Origin: Pseudomonas fluorescens
Lineage (GTDB): Bacteria > Pseudomonadota > Gammaproteobacteria > Pseudomonadales > Pseudomonadaceae
DNA length: 64,000 nt
Direction: 5' to 3'
Assembly: GCF_018614655.1 (NCBI RefSeq)
Contig: NZ_JAGGOG010000021.1
Coordinates: 54,409-118,408, forward strand
Part shown: positions 54,249 to 61,684 of the stretch, piece after piece
How the letters are laid out: every line of letters begins with the position of its first letter
Numbering within the stretch: the stretch's first letter is position 1
Program-made: the position numbers and the translations under genes
Notes under the pieces: generated by a model
What the model saw: the letters and a program-made list of their open reading frames with translations, nothing else
Database searches by the model: none
Told to the model about the DNA's origin: nothing

Positions 54249-55286
54249 ATGACTACGTTTGCCCGCCTTTCAATCGCCATCGGCCTGGCCGTGGGTTCGC
54301 TGTTGCCCCAGGCAGTGCTGGCTAATACCCCGGCACCGATCAAACCCAAAGTGGTGCTGATCACCATGTTCGCCCCCGAGGCGCAAAACTGGATTGACCG
54401 CCTGGAACTCAAGCAGGAAGTCCGCGTGCCGGGCTTGTCCGCTGAATACCCTGTGATCCGTTGCAACACCCAGGACGTGTGCCTGCTGGTGACCGGCATG
54501 GGCCAGACCAACGCCGCCGCTTCCACCCTGGCCCTGGCGCTGTCGCCCAAGTTCGACCTGCGCCAGAGCTACTTCCTGATTGCCGGGATCGCCGGGATCA
54601 GCCCGAAACACGGCACCATCGGCACTGCGGCGTGGGCCCATTACCTGGTGGAGTTCGGCACACAATGGGAACTGGACTCCCGGGACGCACCCAAGGATTG
54701 GCCGACCGGTTATATCGGCATCAACACCAAGGGCCCGAATGAAAAACCGCCTCTGGACTACAAGACCGAAGTCTTCGAGCTGAACCCGAAACTGCAGGCC
54801 AAGGCCTTTGCCCTGTCGCACAAGGTCGAACTCAGTGAGAGCAAGGAGTCGACGGCGTGGCGCAAGCATTACCCGAATGCGCCGGCCAACCAGCCACCAC
54901 AGGTCACCCAGTGCGACACCGTGGCGGGCAACACGTGGTTCTCCGGGACGCGCCTGAGCGAGCGCGCTGAAGTCTGGACCAAGCTGTTGACGGACAATAA
55001 AGGCGAATACTGCACCACCCAGCAGGAAGACAACTCCACCTATGAAGCGCTGCTGCGGGCCAGCCGTGAAGGTCTGGTGGATATGCAGCGCCTGGCCGTG
55101 GTGCGTGCCGGGTCTGATTTCGACCGGCCGTACCCGGGTTACAGTGAAGTGGACAACCTGCTGAAATATGCGGACCAGGGCGGTTTTGTGCCGGCGCTGG
55201 AGAACCTGTACCGCACGGGTAACCCATTGGTACAGGCGATTCTGAAGAACTGGTCGGCGTGGGAGAAAGGGGTTCCTGAGGCCTAA
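54249..55286 (+). CDS. Purine nucleoside permease (NUP family)
   Basis: This 345-aa NUP-family protein starts with a hydrophobic signal-like segment (LSIAIGLAVGSLLPQAVLA). Family segments include PKVVLITMFAPEAQNWI, LLVTGMGQTNAAAS and YFLIAGIAGISPKHGTIGTA, plus VRAGSDFDRPYPG near the C-terminus. The name comes from a fungal nucleoside permease, but the fold is related to nucleoside phosphorylases, so the true activity in bacteria is uncertain. AAAGGAG is 6 bases before the ATG at 54249. It is co-transcribed with tsx. Confidence 0.85.
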   Translation: MTTFARLSIAIGLAVGSLLPQAVLANTPAPIKPKVVLITMFAPEAQNWIDRLELKQEVRVPGLSAEYPVIRCNTQDVCLLVTGMGQTNAAASTLALALSPKFDLRQSYFLIAGIAGISPKHGTIGTAAWAHYLVEFGTQWELDSRDAPKDWPTGYIGINTKGPNEKPPLDYKTEVFELNPKLQAKAFALSHKVELSESKESTAWRKHYPNAPANQPPQVTQCDTVAGNTWFSGTRLSERAEVWTKLLTDNKGEYCTTQQEDNSTYEALLRASREGLVDMQRLAVVRAGSDFDRPYPGYSEVDNLLKYADQGGFVPALENLYRTGNPLVQAILKNWSAWEKGVPEA

Positions 55287-55296
55287 GAAAGCGGTT

Positions 55297-55388
55297 GTAG
55301 CCGCTGCCGAGGTGCGAGGCTGCGATGCGGGCCGCAGGACCGCCTTTAGGGGTCGCTACGCACCCCATCGCAGCCTCGCAGCGGCTAC
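55297..55388. repeat. Long inverted repeat, GTAGCCGCTGCCG family, damaged copy
   Basis: The left arm (55297-55327) is complete with one base change. The right arm (55366-55388) lacks eight bases (TGCCTCGG) relative to the other copies. It lies between convergent genes. Confidence 0.85.
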
Positions 55389-55436
55389 AAACCCTATTCG
55401 CGAGCTCGTCGCACCGCCACTCCCACACTGGCCGTA

Positions 55437-56393
55437 TCAGGGCACAAAGATAATCTTGTGCGCACTGCCCCGATTCACTTCCTCGTAGCACTTCACCCCT
55501 TGCGCCAGCGGCACCTCCCGCAAGCCCGTCGGCAATGGCAACAACCCCTCATCAAAATACCGCCCGAACTGCTCCAGCATCAGCGCACAAGCCTCGCTGT
55601 TGTAGAGCAACGAATTGATCCCCACCACCGAGCCACCCTTGCGGTACAACGCCAGGGCGGGCAGTTGCACATGGCCATCCACCGGAGCGGCGATGATCGC
55701 GATGCGACCAAAGGGTGCCAGGACCGAAACTGCCGCCGGCAGCCAGAAACCGGTGGTATCGAAGATCACATCAGCGCCCCCAAATACCGCGTTCACCTGC
55801 GCCGCCAAATCTTCAGGCTTGCCCAAGGCAATCGTGTCAAAACCCTGAGCCGTCAACGCCTCGACCTGCTCTGGCCGACGCACCGCCGCCAACACCTGCG
55901 CCCCACGAATTTTCGCCAGGGCCAGTGCCGCGCTGCCCACTGCACCATTGGCACCTATCACCAGTAATCGCGTGCCCTTGCCTACCCCGCTACGCTCCAG
56001 GGCATCCCAGGCCGTGGTGTATGGCACGCCGAGGCTGGCCGCCTGGGCAAAGCTCAGATGGCTGGGTTTGTGGGCCACGCCCTTGGCTGACACCGTGAGG
56101 TACTGGCTGTGTGAGCCGTCGGCGAAGAAACCCAGGTCACGACCGGTGCCCCAGACTTCCTGTCCCAACAGTTCTTTTGGCCCTTGCACCACAACCCCGG
56201 CAAAGTCACGACCGGGAATACGCGGCAGCGTGGTGTAGGGAAAACGCCCTAGCACGTTCTTGACATCGCTGGGGTTCAACCCGGCCGCGTTGACCTGCAC
56301 CAGAACCTCACCGGCAGCCGGTACCGGCGTGGGCACCTCGACATAGTCCAGGGCGGCGAGATCGCCGGTGGCGGAGAATTGCAGTGCTTTCAT
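55437..56393 (-). CDS. Quinone oxidoreductase-like NAD(P)H-dependent protein (MDR family)
   Basis: This 318-aa zinc-free medium-chain reductase has the N-terminal GroES-like part (NAAGLNPSDVKNVLGRFPY; RIPGRDFAGVV) and a Rossmann domain with LLVIGANGAVGSAALALAK. No catalytic zinc cysteines are seen, as in quinone oxidoreductases. The substrate is unknown. The XapX-domain gene upstream is 30 bases away on the same strand and probably co-transcribed. Confidence 0.87.
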   Translation of the reverse strand: MKALQFSATGDLAALDYVEVPTPVPAAGEVLVQVNAAGLNPSDVKNVLGRFPYTTLPRIPGRDFAGVVVQGPKELLGQEVWGTGRDLGFFADGSHSQYLTVSAKGVAHKPSHLSFAQAASLGVPYTTAWDALERSGVGKGTRLLVIGANGAVGSAALALAKIRGAQVLAAVRRPEQVEALTAQGFDTIALGKPEDLAAQVNAVFGGADVIFDTTGFWLPAAVSVLAPFGRIAIIAAPVDGHVQLPALALYRKGGSVVGINSLLYNSEACALMLEQFGRYFDEGLLPLPTGLREVPLAQGVKCYEEVNRGSAHKIIFVP

Positions 56394-56423
56394 GTGGCAA
56401 ACATCCCTTGATGGTCAGAAGAT

Positions 56424-56597
56424 TCAGGACAACCAGCCGCTGACCAATTGCCGGCCCATGGGCCAGAGTTTTTCCCCCATGAGCATGCCCATCAGCCCTA
56501 CCAGGGCGATGGCAGGGGGCGCAGGCGAGCGAAAGTCCAAGGCACCGTAAAGCACGCCGACAAACAGGCCGATGGCCAGGGAAATCAGGTAACTCAT
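56424..56597 (-). CDS. XapX-domain small membrane protein
   Basis: This 57-aa membrane protein has two hydrophobic segments (YLISLAIGLFVGVLYGAL and APPAIALVGLMGMLMGEKLW), the RSPAPPAIALVGLMGM stretch being characteristic of the XapX domain. Its function is unknown. The ATG at 56597 is chosen because the helix begins at once after it. It lies directly upstream of the quinone-oxidoreductase-like gene. Confidence 0.82.
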   Translation of the reverse strand: MSYLISLAIGLFVGVLYGALDFRSPAPPAIALVGLMGMLMGEKLWPMGRQLVSGWLS

Positions 56598-56752
56598 AGG
56601 GCACTCCGCAGCGGTGGTCGATGCGGCCAGTGTAAGGAGCATGGGCTGGCGCAATCGGCCAAGCGCTTCAGGTTTTCGGCCAACCCTCCAAAAACACCGT
56701 CTTGAACCTCATCGACCAAGCACACCACCCGTAGATACCGTCTTGAAGCACA

Positions 56753-56877
56753 CCACCCCGTAGCAGCTGTCGAGCGCCAGCGAGGCTGCGTAAGGAGCGA
56801 CTCGATGCCAGTGACTGTCGATAGCCGTGGTATGGCCTACGCAGCCTCGCTGGCGCTCGACAGCTGCTACGGGGTGG
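56753..56877. repeat. Perfect 40-bp inverted repeat, second family
   Basis: The arms 56753-56792 and 56838-56877 are exact complements (CCACCCCGTAGCAGCTGTCG...). They resemble the GTAGCCGCTGCCG family in design but not in sequence. Before them, a partial tandem repeat (ACCGTCTTGAA at 56696 and 56737; AAGCACACCACCC at 56718 and 56746) leads into the left arm. The gap 56598-56913 holds nothing else that I can see. Confidence 0.9.
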
Positions 56878-56913
56878 CGTGGCTCAAGGCTCTGCCTACG
56901 GGAAGCCGAGGTG

Positions 56914-57708
56914 TCAGGTGCGGTATTGCGACGGCGCCACGCCCAATTCACGACGAAACATGTCGCTGAAACTGCTGGGTGAATAGCCCAGGGAACGGGC
57001 GATACCGCTGACCGACTGGCCCTGGATCAACTCGGCCACGGCGGTGGCCAGTTGCACCTGTCGGCGCCACTCAGCAAAGCCCATGCCCAGGCTGCTCTGA
57101 AACAGACGCGCCAGGGTGCGCACACTGGCCCCGGCCATTTCGGCGTGCTGCTCGAAGGGAATGTCCAGGGATGGCGCCGCCATTACCGCCTGACAAACAT
57201 TCAGCAAACGCCGGTCGGCACCTTCAGGCAAGGCGATGCGGATGGCCGAACGTCGGGCACGCTGCAGCTCCAACAAGGCCAGGCCCACGACGGCGTCGTA
57301 ATAGACATCAAAGCGGTCGCCCTGCTCCACCAGCGTCACGATCAACTCGCGCAACAGGCCGCCAACCTCAATCACCTGCACCTGACTGTCCAACGTTGCC
57401 GCCAGGGTCGGACGCAAGTAGATATTGCGCATCTGCAAGTCCGAGACAACACGAATGGCGTGCTCTACACCCGGCGGCAGCCACACCGCCCGCTGCGGCG
57501 GCACCATCAACGCTTCGCGCGGTGTCTCCACCCACATCACCCCGCTCATGGCATAGAGCAACTGGCCCCAGTCGTGCTCGTGGGGCTCCACGTACAGCCC
57601 ACGCGGGTACGTACGCGCCAGAGGCTGAACGGGGACGCCGTGATCGCTGAGGTCGGGAGGTGCGGCAAGGGCCATGGACGGCACATCATTCAAGGCTGGA
57701 ACCGCCAT
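56914..57708 (-). CDS. AraC-family regulator with cupin sensor
   Basis: This 264-aa protein has a cupin-like N-terminal domain (VEPHEHDWGQLLYAMSGVMWV; VWLPPGVEHAI) and a C-terminal AraC DNA-binding domain (AGASVRTLARLFQSSLGMGFAEW and VSGIARSLGYSPSSFSDMFRRELG). It resembles the NimR/YeaM group, which controls adjacent efflux or metabolic genes. The XapX and oxidoreductase genes downstream, or the divergent small gene, could be targets. The ATG at 57708 is preferred to a TTG at 57720. Confidence 0.87.
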   Translation of the reverse strand: MAVPALNDVPSMALAAPPDLSDHGVPVQPLARTYPRGLYVEPHEHDWGQLLYAMSGVMWVETPREALMVPPQRAVWLPPGVEHAIRVVSDLQMRNIYLRPTLAATLDSQVQVIEVGGLLRELIVTLVEQGDRFDVYYDAVVGLALLELQRARRSAIRIALPEGADRRLLNVCQAVMAAPSLDIPFEQHAEMAGASVRTLARLFQSSLGMGFAEWRRQVQLATAVAELIQGQSVSGIARSLGYSPSSFSDMFRRELGVAPSQYRT

Positions 57709-57792
57709 GTTAATGATCAACGGCCGACAATCCGAGTGAATTTTTACAGCGCCACGGGATCACTTGAAGACACAAGGAGGGTCAACGGATCC

Positions 57793-58029
57793 ATGAACAA
57801 CGCAAAGCTTTTCGTCATCGACTACACGCTGCACGGTCAGCCCAAGTCTTTTATCATCCGCCTGGAGAAACTCGACACGCCCGAAGCCTGGCATTGGGCA
57901 AGCTGCGATGCCGGTGTGGGCCGAATCGGCCGGTTTGCCCGCGAGCAGGTGAAGAAGACCAGCCCGCTCCAGGCCCAACAATCGGGCATCGAAAATGTGC
58001 AATGGCGCCGCTCGGATGGGCAGCTGTAA
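57793..58029 (+). CDS. Small soluble protein, DUF6555-like
   Basis: This 78-aa protein, MNNAKLFVIDYTLHGQPKSF onward, contains SCDAGVGRIGRFAREQVKK. It resembles small Pseudomonas proteins listed as DUF6555, of unknown function; I recall the family rather than having searched for it. AGGAGGG lies 11 bases before the ATG. It is divergent from the AraC gene and tail to tail with the metallothionein gene. Confidence 0.68.
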   Translation: MNNAKLFVIDYTLHGQPKSFIIRLEKLDTPEAWHWASCDAGVGRIGRFAREQVKKTSPLQAQQSGIENVQWRRSDGQL

Positions 58030-58063
58030 GAGCGAGCCTGCTCGCCCTTACAATCCGTTCACG

Positions 58064-58234
58064 CTAGCCGTGGGCTGACTTGGCGCACTCGCATCCAGTC
58101 GACGAAGCGCACGGTTCACCATGGGCATGGTGATCGGCGCAGCCCTGGCAGCAATAACGCTTGCCGTCCTTCATCACCGCGTTGTTTCCCACCAGGCAAT
58201 TGCAATGTGGGCAAGCACAGGTTTGCTGTTGCAT
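58064..58234 (-). CDS. Bacterial metallothionein
   Basis: This 56-aa protein has ten cysteines and five histidines, in the arrangement CACPHCNC, YCCQGCADHHAHGEPC and GCEC. It is typical of the zinc/cadmium-binding SmtA/BmtA family of pseudomonads and cyanobacteria. It should bind a small cluster of zinc or similar ions in the cytoplasm. The ATG at 58234 gives the family length. No metal-regulator gene (SmtB-like) is adjacent. Confidence 0.9.
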   Translation of the reverse strand: MQQQTCACPHCNCLVGNNAVMKDGKRYCCQGCADHHAHGEPCASSTGCECAKSAHG

Positions 58235-58325
58235 GATCAGACTCCTTTTTCGTGGTCGTCCAGGTAGCGGCGAACACCGGCACCTTAAGCAGTGACTCCA
58301 GGCCTGCGCCCAGGGTTCAAAGGCA

Positions 58326-58778
58326 TTAATCAGTGCGGGTGCTGCTGCGGTACATGAACACCAGGGCCAACGCCAGGCACAGCATCGCGACAATCCGGCT
58401 GCCGGACAGCTCGATGGCCGGGTTGCCGAGCCAGCCGAAGTTGTCGATCAACATGCCCATGCCCAACTGCCCGACGATCACCGCCACCGTCGCCACGGCT
58501 GTGCCGACAATCGGCACCGCACCCACCATCACCATCATGTACACCACCCCGAACAACGCGCCGGTCAGTTGCCACTTCGGCACATCGAGCAGGCTGACGG
58601 TATGGGTCGGCTCAAAGAACAGAATCAGCAGACCGGTACTGATCGCGCCCACCACAAAGGTCAACAGACTGCTGCGCAGCACGCCCACCGTCTGCCCCAG
58701 ACGCCCATTGATCGCCGCCTGCACACTCAATACCGCACCGGCGGCTACCACCAACACCAACAACAGAATCAGATTCAT
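58326..58778 (-). CDS. DUF606 (YdcZ-like) DMT-family membrane protein
   Basis: This 150-aa protein has about five hydrophobic helices in the DUF606 five-helix half-transporter layout (LILLLVLVVAAGAVLSVQAAING; LTGALFGVVYMMVMVGAVPIVG). Such proteins often come in pairs that probably form a heterodimeric drug/metabolite exporter. The partner is encoded 4 bases upstream. The substrate is unknown. A LysR gene divergent from the pair may control them. Confidence 0.87.
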   Translation of the reverse strand: MNLILLLVLVVAAGAVLSVQAAINGRLGQTVGVLRSSLLTFVVGAISTGLLILFFEPTHTVSLLDVPKWQLTGALFGVVYMMVMVGAVPIVGTAVATVAVIVGQLGMGMLIDNFGWLGNPAIELSGSRIVAMLCLALALVFMYRSSTRTD

Positions 58779-58782
58779 CGCC

Positions 58783-59274
58783 TCAACCTCGCGCTATCAA
58801 AACCAGTGCAACCATAATCAACGCCAACGCTATCCAGCGCTCTGCATTGACCCGTTTACGCGCCGTGCCGAACCAGCCGAAATGGTCGATCAACACGCTT
58901 TTGCCCACCTGGCCGGAGAGGATCGCGATCATGGTCATGGCAATGCCGATATGCGGCGTGGCCAGGGTCAGTACCACCACGTACATCGGCCCCAGGAAAC
59001 CGCCGATCAATTGCCAGCGCGGCAAGTCGGTCAGCGCCGGGCCTTTTTGCCGACCGCTGAACAACAACAGCAAAAACAGAATCGCCGAGCCAACGCCGAA
59101 GATGCTCAAGGTCGCCCACAAGTGCCCGACCTGCACACCCAGAGGCCCCAGCAAGCCGGCCTCCACCGACAACCCCATGCCGGCGAAAATCACCAGCGGC
59201 AATAACAACAATCGTAGAACCGTCCTGGGCTTGGCCGAAGCCGCACCCACACCATCAAGAGCTGAAGCCTGCAT
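58783..59274 (-). CDS. DUF606 (YdcZ-like) DMT-family membrane protein, partner
   Basis: This 163-aa paralogue of the downstream gene contains LLLLPLVIFAGMGLSVEAGL, WQLIGGFLGPMYVVVLTLATPHIG and SGQVGKSVLIDHFGWFG, the last matching VGQLGMGMLIDNFGWLG in its partner. It carries about 16 extra N-terminal residues. The two genes are only 4 bases apart, supporting a heterodimer. The ATG at 59274 was chosen as the nearest to the first helix. Confidence 0.87.
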   Translation of the reverse strand: MQASALDGVGAASAKPRTVLRLLLLPLVIFAGMGLSVEAGLLGPLGVQVGHLWATLSIFGVGSAILFLLLLFSGRQKGPALTDLPRWQLIGGFLGPMYVVVLTLATPHIGIAMTMIAILSGQVGKSVLIDHFGWFGTARKRVNAERWIALALIMVALVLIARG

Positions 59275-59390
59275 ACACCACCTGCGTGTCAGAGAATGAA
59301 CATGACGCGCATTATCCGGTGGCCCAGCTATGCGATAAATGGGAGCATGCAGACAACACCTTTGCGCATTACGCACAGCAAGGAGTCAAC

Positions 59391-60323
59391 ATGCAGGGTT
59401 TGAATGAGTTGAGTTTCAAGGCACTTCGCCTGTTTGTCGCGGTGCTGGACTACGGTAGTTTCTCCGAAGTCGCCCGTCGTGAAGGCCTGGCGCCCTCCTC
59501 CATCTCTCGCCAGATCCAACTGATGGAGCAGGCCCTGAGCCAACAGCTGCTGTATCGCCACACCCGCGCCGTCAGCCCCACCGAAGCCGGACGCCTGCTG
59601 GGCCAGCACGCTCGGGTGATGCTGGAACAACTGGAAGCCGCCGGCCAGGCTTTACAGGAGCAGGACAGCGAGCCCAGCGGACTGGTGCGGATCAACGCAC
59701 CCATGGTATTTGGCCAGCGACATCTATCACCCTGGCTTGGCGAGTTGTGCCGGCGCTATCCCAGATTGCAACTGGATATCCAGCAAACCGACACCTATGT
59801 CGACCCGCTGCAAGACGGCACCGACCTGCTGTTTCGCATCGGCGTGCTCAACGACTCCGGTATGCAGGCGCGCATCTTTGCACCCCAACGGTTCCGCATC
59901 GCGGCCAGCCCAGCCTACCTGGCGAAGTTCGGCACGCCCCAACATCCCGATGATTTGGTGAACCACCAATGCCTGGCCTACAAAGGTGTGACCGGCCAAC
60001 AGCGCTGGTTTTTTCGCCGCGATCAGAGCGACTGGACGCCCTACAGCGTCAAAGGTCCGATCACCGGCAACCACGCCGATACCCTCACCCACGCGGCCGA
60101 ACAGGGACTGGGGCTGGTGGTGTTTCCATCGTGGCTGATTGGCGAAGGCCTGCGCGCCGGGACGTTGCAGGCGGTGCTGACGGATTATGAAGTGGCGACG
60201 ACCCTGGAACCCCAGCAAATCGCCGCGCTGTGGCCCGGCAGTCGACGGTTGTCGCTCAAGGTACGCACGGTGATCGACTACTTCGTCGAATGCTTCGGGC
60301 CGGTGCCGTACTGGGATCGCTGA
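59391..60323 (+). CDS. LysR-family transcriptional regulator
   Basis: This 310-aa LysR-type regulator has an N-terminal HTH (LSFKALRLFVAVLDYGSFSEVARREGLAPSSISRQIQ, split over its helices) and an effector domain with VRINAPMVFGQRHLSPWLGEL. AAGGAG lies 6 bases before the ATG at 59391. It is divergent from the DUF606 pair, with 116 bases between, and probably controls it. Its stop lies 2 bases from the stop of mntH. Confidence 0.9.
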   Translation: MQGLNELSFKALRLFVAVLDYGSFSEVARREGLAPSSISRQIQLMEQALSQQLLYRHTRAVSPTEAGRLLGQHARVMLEQLEAAGQALQEQDSEPSGLVRINAPMVFGQRHLSPWLGELCRRYPRLQLDIQQTDTYVDPLQDGTDLLFRIGVLNDSGMQARIFAPQRFRIAASPAYLAKFGTPQHPDDLVNHQCLAYKGVTGQQRWFFRRDQSDWTPYSVKGPITGNHADTLTHAAEQGLGLVVFPSWLIGEGLRAGTLQAVLTDYEVATTLEPQQIAALWPGSRRLSLKVRTVIDYFVECFGPVPYWDR

Positions 60324-60324
60324 C

Positions 60325-61644
60325 TCAGAACAACCACTGCCCGATCAACCACGCATTCGCCCCGCTGATCACGGCAAACAGGCTCCAGGCCAACAGCCGC
60401 GTCGGCAGGCGATTGACGAACGGCCCCATGAGTTGTTTATCGCCCGTCATGCGAATCAATGGATACAGCGCAAACGGTAACTGCAAGCTGAGCACTACCT
60501 GGCTGAGGATCAACAATTTGCCAATGGCGCTGTCCCCCATCAGCCACACCCCCAGAAACGCCGGGATCAGCGCCAGGCCACGGGTGATCAGGCGCCGTTG
60601 CCAGCAAGGAATCCGCAGATTGAGGTAGCCCTCCATGATCACCTGCCCGGCGATGGTGCCGGTGAACGTGGAACTCTGCCCGGACGCCAACAAAGCCACG
60701 CCGAACAACACACTGGCGAAGGCCCCGCCCACCAGCGGGTCCAGCAGATGGTAGGCGTCCTGGATTTCCACCACGTCGGTGTGACCGGTCTGGTGAAAGG
60801 CCGCTGCGGCCAGGATCAGGATCGCGGCGTTGACCAGCAACGCCAGGGCCAGGGAGCCGATGGTGTCGATCCGCGCCAGCTTGACCGCGTCCTGGCGGCT
60901 GGCCAGGTCCTTGCCAAACAGCCGGGTTTGCACGATGGAGGTGTGCAGGTACAGGTTATGAGGCATCACCGTCGCGCCGAGAATCCCGATGGCCAGGTAC
61001 AACGGCGCCGCGTCACTGATAACCGACAACGACGGCGTGAAACCCCGGAACACATCCGGCCAGTAAGGTTTGATCAACACCAGTTCGACAAAAAAACACA
61101 CGCCGATGGTCGCCACCAGCGCCAGCATGATTGCTTCCAGGCGACGGAAACCGCGATTTTGCAGGGCCAGGATCAGCAACGTATCAAAGGCGGTGATGAC
61201 AATCCCGGTGGTCAGCGACACTCCCAGCAGCAAGTGGAACGCCAGGGCGCAACCGAGGACTTCGGCAAGGTCAGTGGCGATGATCGAGATTTCCGCCAAT
61301 ACCCACTGGGTGAACGACGCACGCTTGCTGTAGCGCTCACGGCTCAATTGCGCCAGGTCCTTGCCGGTGGCGATGCCCAGCCGCGAGCACAGACACTGCA
61401 CCGCCATCCCCGCGAGGCTGGCCAGCAACACCACGAATAGCAGGTTGTAGCCATAGCGTGAGCCGGCCTCGATGGCCGTGGCCCAGTTGCCCGGGTCCAT
61501 GTAACCGATGGAAACCAGCAGGCCGGGCCCGGCAAAGGCGAGGACGCGCTTGAAAAACGAAGCCCTGGGGTCGACGACAATAGTGCCGGCCACTTCCGGC
61601 GGGCAGAACGGGGCGGTAGCGACTTTCGGCAGGCTGAATTTCAC
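60325..61644 (-). CDS. mntH: Nramp-family Mn2+/Fe2+ transporter
   Basis: MntH, 439 aa, imports Mn2+ with protons. About eleven hydrophobic helices are visible. The metal-binding motifs are DPGN in GYMDPGNWATAIEAG (helix 1) and MPH in GATVMPHNLYLH (helix 6). I use the GTG at 61644 (VKFSLPKV) as the start; a GTG seven codons upstream at 61665 is possible. It is convergent with the LysR gene. No MntR- or Fur-type box was found by eye. Confidence 0.9.
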   Translation of the reverse strand: MKFSLPKVATAPFCPPEVAGTIVVDPRASFFKRVLAFAGPGLLVSIGYMDPGNWATAIEAGSRYGYNLLFVVLLASLAGMAVQCLCSRLGIATGKDLAQLSRERYSKRASFTQWVLAEISIIATDLAEVLGCALAFHLLLGVSLTTGIVITAFDTLLILALQNRGFRRLEAIMLALVATIGVCFFVELVLIKPYWPDVFRGFTPSLSVISDAAPLYLAIGILGATVMPHNLYLHTSIVQTRLFGKDLASRQDAVKLARIDTIGSLALALLVNAAILILAAAAFHQTGHTDVVEIQDAYHLLDPLVGGAFASVLFGVALLASGQSSTFTGTIAGQVIMEGYLNLRIPCWQRRLITRGLALIPAFLGVWLMGDSAIGKLLILSQVVLSLQLPFALYPLIRMTGDKQLMGPFVNRLPTRLLAWSLFAVISGANAWLIGQWLF

Positions 61645-61684
61645 ACGGGTACCCGGCAAACACACAAGACAAGGCCGCAGCTTA

